Below, piece by piece: positions 8,347 through 15,712 of a stretch of 64,000 nucleotides of DNA. The DNA lies in the NCBI RefSeq assembly GCF_013131805.1, contig NZ_JABJRC010000002.1, forward strand, positions 992,001-1,056,000. Reading direction: 5' to 3'. Source of the stretch: Kribbella sandramycini (GTDB taxonomy: Bacteria > Actinomycetota > Actinomycetes > Propionibacteriales > Kribbellaceae). Below the pieces are notes generated by a model, which was given only the letters and a program-made list of their open reading frames with translations, made no database searches and was not told the origin of the DNA. Positions within the stretch are counted from its first letter, which is position 1. Each line of letters starts with the position of its first letter. The translations under genes and the position numbers were made by a program.

Positions 8347-10374
8347 TTAGCTGTGGAGGGCTGGTTGTCCTGGGGCGGTGGTTCGGTCTTCGGGGTCGTG
8401 GGTGGTTGTGGCGCCGCTGAATTGGGCGTCGTAGAGGCGGGCGTAGGCGCCGTTGAGGGCGCGGAGGTGGTCGTGGGTGCCTTGTTCGACGATGGCTCCG
8501 TTCTCCATGACAAGGATGAGGTCGGCGTCGCGGATGGTGGAGAGGCGGTGGGCGATGACGAAGCTGGTGCGGTCGGAGCGGAGGGCGGCCATGGCGCGCT
8601 GGACCAGGACCTCGGTGCGGGTGTCGACCGAGCTGGTGGCTTCGTCGAGGATGAGGAGTTGCGGGTCGGCCAGGAAGGCGCGGGCGATGGTGAGGAGTTG
8701 CTTCTCGCCGGCGCTGACGTTGCTGCCTTCCTCGTCGATGACGGTGTCGTAGCCGTCGGGCAGGCTGTGGACGAAGCGGTCGACGTACGTCGCCTTGGCG
8801 GCGGCGAGCATGTCGTCCTCGGTGGCGTCCAGGTTGCCGTACAGGATGTTGTCGCGGATGGTGCCGCCGAACAGCCAGGTGTCCTGCAGGACCATGCCGA
8901 TGCGGCGGCGGAGGTCGTAGCGGGTCAGCTCGGTGATGTCGACGCCGTCCAGGGTGATGCGGCCGGCGTTCAGCTCGTAGAACCGCATGATGAGGTTCAC
9001 CAGGGTGGTCTTGCCGGCGCCGGTCGGGCCGACGATCGCCACCGTCATGCCGGGCTCGGCGACGAGGCTGAGGTCGGTGATGAGCGGCTTGTCGGCGTCG
9101 TACGCGAACGAGACGTGCTCGAACTCGACGCGGCCGCGGGCCTGTGTGACGGTCTCCGGGGTGGCGTCGTCCGGCACCTGCTCCTTGGCGTCGAGGACTT
9201 CGAAGACGCGCTCGGCCGAGGCGACGCCGGACTGCAGCAGGTTCGCCATCGAGGCGACCTGGGTGAGCGGCTGGGTGAACTGCCGCGAGTACTGGATGAA
9301 GGCCTGGACGTCGCCCAGCGACAGCTGCCCGGAGGCGACCCGCAGACCGCCGACGACCGCGATCACCACGTAGTTCAGGTTCCCGACGAACATCATCAGC
9401 GGCATGATCAGGCCGGAGATGAACTGTGCGCCGAACGAGGCCTGGTAGAGCTCCTCGTTCTTCTTCGCGAACTCCGCCTCGATCTCCTTCTGCCGGCCGA
9501 AGACCTTGACCAGCTCGTGCCCGGTGAAGGCCTCCTCGATCTGGCCGTTCAGCGCGCCGGTGTGCCGCCACTGGGCGACGAACCGAGCCTGCGACCGCTT
9601 CGCGATCACACCTGTGACGATCATCGAGATCGGGATCGACACCAGCGCGATCAGCGCGAGCAGCGGCGACACGACGAACATCATCGTCAGCGTGCCGATC
9701 ACCAGCAGCAGCGACGTCAGCAGCTGGCTGAGCGTCTGCTGCAGGCTGGTCGAGATGTTGTCGATGTCGTTGGTGACCCGGCTCAGCAGCTCACCGCGCG
9801 GCGCGCCGTCGAAGTAGCTCAGCGGCAGCCGGTTCAGCTTGTCCTCGACCTCGCCGCGCAGATCGAACACCGTCTGCTGGACGACGCCGTTCAGGATGTA
9901 GGCCTGCAGCCAGGACAGCAGGAACGAGCCGACGTACAGCCCGAGCACCATCAGCAAGACGTTGCGCAGGGCATCGAAATCGATCCCGACGCCGGGGATC
10001 AGGTCGATCCCCTGGAGCAGGTCGGCGAGCCGGCTGTTGCCACCGGCCCGGGCCTGGTCGATCACCTGCTGTTTGGTCAGACCGGCCGGGAACTGCTTCC
10101 CGATCGCGCCGGCGAAGATGATGTCGGTCGCCCGGCCGAGCAGCTTGGGACCGAGCACCGACAGGACGACGCTCGCGATCGCCAGCAGCACGACCCCGCC
10201 GACCTGCACCCGGTGCGGCCGCAGCCGGCGCAGCAACCGCTTCGCCGACGGCCCGAAGTTCATCGACTTGTCCCCGGGAATCCCACCCGGCGGGCCGAAC
10301 CCCCGGCCCGTGGTCGGCCGATCCGTCGCCTTCACCGTCTCCGCACCCTCGGGCGCGGCTGCTTCTTCCGTCAT
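8347..10374 (-). CDS. ABC exporter subunit B (TMD-NBD half transporter)
   Basis: 675 residues: a cytosolic N-terminal extension, six membrane helices and an ATPase domain. Walker A is GPTGAGKTTLV (about 470), Walker B is LLILDEATSSVD with the catalytic Glu present, but the signature is VSAGE instead of SGGQ. The partner gene has the opposite defect, so together they form an asymmetric heterodimer with one consensus ATP site (type IV fold, TmrAB/EfrCD-like). The start at 10374 is chosen because its ATG overlaps the upstream stop (ATGA). An extended insert between helices 1 and 2 is typical of the larger subunit. Likely a multidrug or lipid exporter. Confidence 0.9.
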   Translation of the reverse strand: MTEEAAAPEGAETVKATDRPTTGRGFGPPGGIPGDKSMNFGPSAKRLLRRLRPHRVQVGGVVLLAIASVVLSVLGPKLLGRATDIIFAGAIGKQFPAGLTKQQVIDQARAGGNSRLADLLQGIDLIPGVGIDFDALRNVLLMVLGLYVGSFLLSWLQAYILNGVVQQTVFDLRGEVEDKLNRLPLSYFDGAPRGELLSRVTNDIDNISTSLQQTLSQLLTSLLLVIGTLTMMFVVSPLLALIALVSIPISMIVTGVIAKRSQARFVAQWRHTGALNGQIEEAFTGHELVKVFGRQKEIEAEFAKKNEELYQASFGAQFISGLIMPLMMFVGNLNYVVIAVVGGLRVASGQLSLGDVQAFIQYSRQFTQPLTQVASMANLLQSGVASAERVFEVLDAKEQVPDDATPETVTQARGRVEFEHVSFAYDADKPLITDLSLVAEPGMTVAIVGPTGAGKTTLVNLIMRFYELNAGRITLDGVDITELTRYDLRRRIGMVLQDTWLFGGTIRDNILYGNLDATEDDMLAAAKATYVDRFVHSLPDGYDTVIDEEGSNVSAGEKQLLTIARAFLADPQLLILDEATSSVDTRTEVLVQRAMAALRSDRTSFVIAHRLSTIRDADLILVMENGAIVEQGTHDHLRALNGAYARLYDAQFSGATTTHDPEDRTTAPGQPALHS

Positions 10375-12104
10375 GCCGCCTCCTCCGCGGAACGCTGGGA
10401 CTCGACGATCTCGCCGTACGTCGGACAGCTCTCGAGCAACTCCGAGTGCGTCCCCTTGCCGACGATCGCGCCGTCCTCGATCACGATGATCTGGTCGGCG
10501 TCCACGATCGTGGACACGCGCTGCGCCACGATCACCACACACGCCTCGGCCGTCACCGGCCGCAGCGCCGCGCGCAGCCGCGCGTCAGTGGCCAGGTCGA
10601 GCGCCGAGAACGAGTCGTCGAACAGGTAGATCCCCGGTTTGCGGACGAGTGCGCGAGCGATCGCCAGCCGCTGCCGCTGACCGCCGGACACGTTCGTCCC
10701 GCCCTGGGCGATCGGCGCCGCCAGTCCCTCGGGCATCGCCTCGACGAAGTCCTTGCCCTGGGCAATCTCCAGCGCCGCCCACAGCTCCTCGTCGGTGGCC
10801 TCCGGGTTGCCGTAGCGCAGGTTGCTCGCGACCGTCCCGGAGAACAGGTACGGCCGCTGCGGCACCAGGCCGATCCGCTCCCAGAGCGCCTCCGGCTCGA
10901 TCTCGCGGACGTCGATCCCGTCCACGAGCACGCGGCCCTCGGTCGCGTCCATCAACCGCGGCACCAGCGACAGCAACGTCGTCTTCCCGGCGCCGGTACT
11001 CCCGATGATCGCGGTCGTCTCCCCCGGCGACGCGACGAAACTGATGTCGTGCAGAACCGGCTCGGCCGCGCCCGGGAACTTGAACGACGCGTGCTCGAAG
11101 ACGAGCTGCCCGCGCCCGGTGAAACTCGTGATCGGCGCCGCCGGCGGGCGGACGGACGAGTCGGTGTGCAGCACCTCCTGGATCCGCTCGGCGCAGACCG
11201 ACGCGCGCGGCACCATGATCATCACGAACGTCGCCATCATCACCGAGAACAGGATCTGGATCAGGTAGCTCAGGAACGCCGTCAGCGCGCCGACCTCCAT
11301 CGTCCCGCTCTCGACCCGGGACGCGCCGAACCACAGGACGGCGATACTCGACAGGTTCAGGATCAGCATCACGACCGGGAAGACCAGCGCCATCAGCCGG
11401 CCGGCCCGGACGGCGGTGTCGGTCAGATCCTGGTTGGCCTGACCGAACCGCTCGGTCTCGTGCCGCTCCCGGACGAAGGCCCGGACGACGCGGATCCCGG
11501 TGATCTGCTCGCGGAGCACCCGGTTCACGCCGTCCACGTTCTTCTGCATCTGCTGGAACTGCGGCACCATCCGGCTCGCGATCAGCCCGATCGAAACCGC
11601 CAGCAGCGGGACGGCGACCGCGACCAGCCAGGACAGCCCGGCCTCCTCGCGGACGGCCATGAAGATGCCGCCGATCATCGTGATCGGCGCGGCGACCAGC
11701 AGCGTGCAGGTCGTGACGACCAGCATCTGCACCTGGGTGACGTCGTTCGTACTGCGGGAGATCAGCGTCGGCGCGCCGAAGCTGTTCACCTCCCGGGCGG
11801 AGAACTCGCCGACCCGGTGGAAGACCGCGGCGCGGACGTCGCGCCCGAACAGCGCCGCCGACTTGGCGCCGAAGTACACCGCGACGATCGTGCAGACGAT
11901 CTGCAGCAGGCTGACGGCGAGCATCCAGCCGCCGGTCCGCATGATGTAACCGGTGTCGCCCTTGGCCACGCCGTTGTCGATGATGTCGGCGTTCAGGCTG
12001 GGCAGGTAGAGCGAGGCGATCGTCCCGACCAGCTGCAGGACCACCACCACGGACAGGTATCCCGCGTACGGACGCAGGTGCGTACGCAAGAGTCGAACTA
12101 GCAT
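10371..12104 (-). CDS. ABC exporter subunit A (TMD-NBD half transporter)
   Basis: 577 residues with six membrane helices and one ATPase domain. Walker A is IGSTGAGKTTLL (about 365), the signature VSGGQRQRLAIARAL is canonical, but Walker B is YLFDDSFSALD, where Asp replaces the catalytic Glu. This is the classic degenerate-site subunit of heterodimeric exporters. It is the second gene of the operon, overlapping the tetR stop by seven bases and followed by subunit B with a four-base overlap, so all three should be made together and repressed by the TetR protein. Confidence 0.9.
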   Translation of the reverse strand: MLVRLLRTHLRPYAGYLSVVVVLQLVGTIASLYLPSLNADIIDNGVAKGDTGYIMRTGGWMLAVSLLQIVCTIVAVYFGAKSAALFGRDVRAAVFHRVGEFSAREVNSFGAPTLISRSTNDVTQVQMLVVTTCTLLVAAPITMIGGIFMAVREEAGLSWLVAVAVPLLAVSIGLIASRMVPQFQQMQKNVDGVNRVLREQITGIRVVRAFVRERHETERFGQANQDLTDTAVRAGRLMALVFPVVMLILNLSSIAVLWFGASRVESGTMEVGALTAFLSYLIQILFSVMMATFVMIMVPRASVCAERIQEVLHTDSSVRPPAAPITSFTGRGQLVFEHASFKFPGAAEPVLHDISFVASPGETTAIIGSTGAGKTTLLSLVPRLMDATEGRVLVDGIDVREIEPEALWERIGLVPQRPYLFSGTVASNLRYGNPEATDEELWAALEIAQGKDFVEAMPEGLAAPIAQGGTNVSGGQRQRLAIARALVRKPGIYLFDDSFSALDLATDARLRAALRPVTAEACVVIVAQRVSTIVDADQIIVIEDGAIVGKGTHSELLESCPTYGEIVESQRSAEEAA

Positions 12105-12709
12105 CGATCATCCCCTGAGTTGTGTCTGCGGAGACCGTCGAAGGCGAAGTCGACGATCTCCTCGGCGGTCAGCACCTGGCCGCCGGAAATCATTGGGTGG
12201 GTCGCGGAGAACGTGACCATCTGCAGCCGGCGCACGACCTCGCCGACCGGGAAGCGGAGCTGGTCCTGGTCGGGGCGGAGCAGCTCCTCGAAGGCCAGGT
12301 TGACCAGGTCGGCCTGGCGTTTGCGGCGCGCCTCGTCCATCGCGGTGTGTTTCGACAGGTCCGGCGGCCGGGCCAGCCGCATCGCGAACATCAGCCGGAA
12401 GACCCCGCGCAACCGGCGCTGCCCGACCTCGACCGCGGCGATCGTCCGCTCCCGCAGCGGCAGATCCGGGTCGACGGCGGTCAGCTCGGTGAGCAGGTCG
12501 CTGGTGTCGAACGCCTTGGCCAGCGCGGCGTCGATCAGCGCGTCCTTGCTGCCGAAGGCGCGGAAGATCGTCCCTTCGGCGATCCCGGCCGCCTCGGCGA
12601 TCTGCTTCGTGCTCGTGTCCGGGCCGTGCTCCTCGAACAACGGCAGCGCGGCCGCGATGATGGCGGCGCGACGCTCTTCGGGAGGTAACGGCGTGGCACG
12701 TGGGGTCAC
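12098..12709 (-). CDS. TetR family repressor of the heterodimeric ABC exporter
   Basis: 203 residues. The N-terminal HTH reads AALPLFEEHGPDTSTKQIAEAAGI and then GTIFRAFGSKDALI; the rest is a helical ligand-binding domain. The GTG at 12709 is preferred over the longer GTG at 12739: a -35 (TTGTGA), 17-base spacer and -10 (TAATGT) end seven bases before 12709, while 12739 lies inside the operator. The message would be leaderless. First gene of the operon with the two ABC genes, so it likely represses itself and the exporter and is released by an exported drug. Confidence 0.88.
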   Translation of the reverse strand: MTPRATPLPPEERRAAIIAAALPLFEEHGPDTSTKQIAEAAGIAEGTIFRAFGSKDALIDAALAKAFDTSDLLTELTAVDPDLPLRERTIAAVEVGQRRLRGVFRLMFAMRLARPPDLSKHTAMDEARRKRQADLVNLAFEELLRPDQDQLRFPVGEVVRRLQMVTFSATHPMISGGQVLTAEEIVDFAFDGLRRHNSGDDRC

Positions 12710-12716
12710 TTCGCCG

Positions 12717-12745
12717 ACATTAACTGAGTGAGTACTCACTCACAA
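12717..12745 (-). promoter_or_regulatory. TetR operator inside the exporter-operon promoter
   Basis: The perfect 18-base palindrome TGAGTGAGTACTCACTCA occupies 12725-12742. On the minus strand the -35 TTGTGA is 12745-12740, the -10 TAATGT is 12722-12717, and the spacer is 17 bases. Repressor bound here would block RNA polymerase directly. Confidence 0.75.
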
Positions 12746-12751
12746 CTATGT

Positions 12752-13510
12752 TTACCGGCGATCCTTCACCAGGGTCGCGACGCCGTCGAGCAGCCGGGCC
12801 AGGCCGTACTCGAAGGCGTGGTCGGAGTCGTACGGCGCGTCGAACTCGGCCCCGACCGTGGAGCCGACCCGGGACGCGAGCGGGTACTTCTCGACGTCGG
12901 CGATCCGATCCAGGTGCGGGACGTGGGCGAGCCACCACTCCTTGTCGGACATCCCGGAGCGCTGGATGACCTGCCGCGCCTCGACGGCACTGCGGACGGC
13001 GCCGTGCACATAGCCGTTCAGCAGCGCTACCGTCGCGTCCATCTCGACGTCGGTGAGCCCGATCCCCTCGATCGCGGCGAGCTCGTACTCGTACTTCGCC
13101 ATCACATTCGGCCCGAGCGGCGGCCGGCTGACCGCGACCTGGAGCATCCAGGGGTGGTTCAGGTACAGATCGCGGTTCGCCCGGGCGGCCTCGTCGAGTT
13201 TGGCCCGCCAGTCCCCCGCGATCGGCCTGCGCGGCAGCTCGCCGTACACGGCGTCGAGCATGACGTCGAGCAGCTCGCCCTTGCCGGGGACGTAGCGGTA
13301 CAGCGTCATCGCGCCGGCGCCCAGCTCGTCGGCGACCCGGCGCATCGACATCGCACCGAGCCCCTCGGCGTCCGCGATCCGCAGCGCGGCCGCGACGATC
13401 CGCTCGACGGTGAGCGCGGGTTTCGGGCCGCGGGTGGGCCGCGGGCGGTTGCGCCAGAGCAGCTCGAGGCTCTTGGCCGGGTCGCCGCTGCCGGTGTACT
13501 CCTGCGTCAT
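12752..13510 (-). CDS. TetR family regulator (TetR_C type) next to a second ABC exporter
   Basis: 252 residues. An N-terminal proline/arginine-rich stretch precedes the HTH (VERIVAAALRIADAEGLGAMSMRRVADELGAGAMTLYRYV, residues about 34-73), with a long C-terminal domain of the TetR_C (PF02909) kind. It is divergent from the single-gene ABC exporter at 13678, and the inverted repeat GTACA-G-TGTAC lies between them, so it probably represses that exporter, itself or both. It stands upstream of the other tetR-ABC operon but ends before that operon's promoter. Confidence 0.85.
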   Translation of the reverse strand: MTQEYTGSGDPAKSLELLWRNRPRPTRGPKPALTVERIVAAALRIADAEGLGAMSMRRVADELGAGAMTLYRYVPGKGELLDVMLDAVYGELPRRPIAGDWRAKLDEAARANRDLYLNHPWMLQVAVSRPPLGPNVMAKYEYELAAIEGIGLTDVEMDATVALLNGYVHGAVRSAVEARQVIQRSGMSDKEWWLAHVPHLDRIADVEKYPLASRVGSTVGAEFDAPYDSDHAFEYGLARLLDGVATLVKDRR

Positions 13511-13553
13511 GTGCGCGATTCTGCCGGATCGGGTATCGTCGTCTGGTTACTTC

Positions 13554-13564
13554 GTACAGTGTAC
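13554..13564. promoter_or_regulatory. candidate operator of the TetR_C-type regulator
   Basis: GTACA-G-TGTAC is a perfect inverted repeat around one central base in the divergent region between the tetR gene (start 13510) and the ABC gene (start 13678). GTAC-rich repeats of this shape are common beside TetR regulators of this class. It lies 17 bases upstream of the SoxR-type promoter. Confidence 0.55.
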
Positions 13565-13581
13565 CCAATAAGTCGTGACAG

Positions 13582-13612
13582 TTGACCTCAAGCTCTGTCG
13601 AGGTTTTAGGGT
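13582..13612 (+). promoter_or_regulatory. SoxR-type promoter of the ABC exporter
   Basis: The -35 TTGACC (13582-13587) and -10 TAGGGT (13607-13612) are 19 bases apart, the overlong spacing characteristic of MerR/SoxR-activated promoters. The 18-base site CCTCAAGCTCTGTCGAGG (13586-13603) fills the spacer. It matches the E. coli soxS box in all but one of the twelve outer bases and has the same register between -35 and -10. A soxR gene lies 22 kb away in this window and has a box with identical half-sites. Confidence 0.75.
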
Positions 13613-13677
13613 TCGAAAACTGTCGGTGACGTCCGGAATCATCGACCCACCCGATCGACGACGCTCTGGAGCACCCC

Positions 13678-15576
13678 GTGAGTATGGAAATGGCCGCGTG
13701 GAACTCGCTGTACCACGCGATGAACGCCTCGGACGACAAACGCCCGTTCTCGCGGGCCACCCTGCGCCGGATCCTCGCCTTCGCCCGGCCGCACCGCCGG
13801 CAGCTGATCACCTTCCTCGTGCTGAGCACGGCGGCCGCCGTGCTCGCGGTCGCGACGCCCGTGCTGGCCGGGCGGGTGGTGAACGCGATCGTCGGGGGCC
13901 AGGCGTTCGAGGCCGTGCTCGAACTGTCGCTGCTGATCGCGCTGATCGCGATCGCCGAGGCCGGGATCAGCATGCTCACGCGCTGGCTGTCGGCGCAGAT
14001 CGGCGAGGGCCTGATCCTCGACCTGCGGACGGCGGTGTTCGACCACATCCAGCGGATGCCGATCGCCTTCTTCACCCGGACGCGGACGGGCGCCCTGGTC
14101 TCCCGGCTGAACAACGACGTCATCGGCGCGCAGCGCGCGTTCAGCGACACGCTGTCCGGCGTCGTCAGCAACTTGGTGATGCTCGCGCTGACGCTGGTCG
14201 TGATGCTGCGGGTGTCCTGGCAGATCACGCTGCTCGCGCTGGTCATCCTGCCGATCTTCGTCATCCCGGCCCGCCGGATCGGGAGCAAGCTGGCCGCCCT
14301 CGAGCGGGAGGCGGCCGACTACAACGCCACCATGAGCACGCAGATGACCGAGCGGTTCTCCGCGCCGGGCGCGACGCTGGTCAAGTTGTTCGGGCGGCCC
14401 GCGCGGGAGTCGGCCGAGTTCGCGACCCGGGCGCGGCGGGTGCGCGACATCGGCGTCCGGACGGCGATGGTGCAGTGGATCTTCGTGACGGCCCTGACGC
14501 TCGTCTCGGCGCTCGCGCTCGCCGTCGTCTACGGGCTCGGCGGTTTCTACGCGCTGCGCGACCAGCTGGACGCCGGCGCCGTGGTCGCGATGGCGCTGCT
14601 GCTGACGCGGCTCTACGCCCCGCTGACGGCGCTCGCCTCGGCCCGGCTCGAGGTGATGACCGCGCTGGTCAGCTTCGAGCGGGTCTTCGAGGTGCTCGAT
14701 CTGAAGCCCTTGATCGAGGACAAGCCCGATGCCGGGTCGGTGCCCGCGGGGCCGGTCGCCGTCGAGTTCAGCAACGTGCACTTCGCCTACCCGTCGGCCG
14801 ACAAGGTCTCGCTCGCCTCGCTGGAGGAGGTCGCGAAACTCGACACCCGCGGCGGGGTCGAGGTGCTGCACGATGTGTCGTTCCGGGCCGAGCCCGGGCA
14901 GATGGTCGCGCTGGTCGGGTCGTCCGGCGCGGGTAAGTCGACCATCGCGCAGCTCATCCCGCGGCTGTACGACGTGGATTCGGGGTCGGTCGAGCTCGCG
15001 GGCGTCGACGTCCGCGACATCTCGGCGGAGTCGCTGCGGTCGACGCTCGGCATGGTCACGCAGGACGGGCACCTCTTCCACGACTCGATCCGGGAGAACC
15101 TGCTGCTCGCTCGTCCCGAGGCCACCGAGGACGACTTGTGGGATTCGCTGCGCCGGGCGCGCCTGGAGGAGCTGATCCGCTCCCTCCCGGACGGGCTCGA
15201 CACCGTGGTCGGTGAGCGTGGCTACCGCCTGTCCGGCGGTGAGCGGCAGCGCCTGACGATCGCGCGCCTGCTGCTCGCCCAGCCGCGGGTCGTCATCCTC
15301 GACGAGGCGACCGCCGCGCTCGACTCCACGAACGAGGCCGCTGTCCAGGCGGCCCTCACCGAGGCCCTCTCCGGCCGTACGGCCGTCGTCATCGCGCACC
15401 GGCTCTCCACCATCCGCGCCGCGGACCAGATCCTCGTCATCGAAGACGGCCGCATCGTCGAGCAGGGCACCCACACCACGCTCCTCGCCGCCGCCGGCCG
15501 CTACGCCGAGCTCTACCGAACCCAGTTCGACCAGCCAGGCGCCTCCCCCACCGACGCGGAGGTGGTCACAGTCTGA
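13678..15576 (+). CDS. ABC exporter (TMD-NBD half transporter), probably SoxR-controlled
   Basis: 632 residues: six membrane helices, then an ATPase domain with Walker A VGSSGAGKSTIA (about 417), signature LSGGERQRLTIARLLL and Walker B VVILDEATAALDS. All are canonical, so a symmetric homodimer is expected, unlike the exporter at 8.3-12.1 kb. The GTG start has GGAG six bases upstream; an ATG two codons later is the alternative. A short insert precedes Walker A. The promoter carries a SoxR box and a nearby TetR-type repeat, so redox-active drugs are plausible inducers and substrates. A hairpin follows the stop. Confidence 0.9.
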   Translation: MSMEMAAWNSLYHAMNASDDKRPFSRATLRRILAFARPHRRQLITFLVLSTAAAVLAVATPVLAGRVVNAIVGGQAFEAVLELSLLIALIAIAEAGISMLTRWLSAQIGEGLILDLRTAVFDHIQRMPIAFFTRTRTGALVSRLNNDVIGAQRAFSDTLSGVVSNLVMLALTLVVMLRVSWQITLLALVILPIFVIPARRIGSKLAALEREAADYNATMSTQMTERFSAPGATLVKLFGRPARESAEFATRARRVRDIGVRTAMVQWIFVTALTLVSALALAVVYGLGGFYALRDQLDAGAVVAMALLLTRLYAPLTALASARLEVMTALVSFERVFEVLDLKPLIEDKPDAGSVPAGPVAVEFSNVHFAYPSADKVSLASLEEVAKLDTRGGVEVLHDVSFRAEPGQMVALVGSSGAGKSTIAQLIPRLYDVDSGSVELAGVDVRDISAESLRSTLGMVTQDGHLFHDSIRENLLLARPEATEDDLWDSLRRARLEELIRSLPDGLDTVVGERGYRLSGGERQRLTIARLLLAQPRVVILDEATAALDSTNEAAVQAALTEALSGRTAVVIAHRLSTIRAADQILVIEDGRIVEQGTHTTLLAAAGRYAELYRTQFDQPGASPTDAEVVTV

Positions 15577-15598
15577 CGTTCGACGAGAGGTTCAGGCA

Positions 15599-15617
15599 CG
15601 GCAGGCGCCGCCTGCCG
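15599..15617 (+). terminator. hairpin after the ABC exporter gene
   Basis: CGGCAGGC-GCC-GCCTGCCG forms an 8-bp GC stem with a three-base loop 22 bases after the ABC stop. There is no T-run, as is common for actinobacterial terminators. A second short inverted repeat follows immediately. Confidence 0.5.
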
Positions 15618-15712
15618 GCCCGCCGGCGGCGCTCGCGGTCTGAGGGTCAACGGGAGGTTGCGGGGTGAGGCGTTTTGTGGCTTGCCGGGTGGGGTGGGAC
15701 GGTTCGCGGTAG

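Noticed and set aside
6241-10629. Plus-strand open frame of 1462 codons
   Set aside because: It is extremely Arg/Pro/Asp/Gln-rich and runs antisense to the ABC transporter and across the M20 and hydrolase genes in another frame; a GC-rich shadow.
12098-12739. Longer tetR reading starting at 12739
   Set aside because: That GTG lies inside the operator palindrome and upstream of a good -10; the GTG at 12709 fits the promoter.
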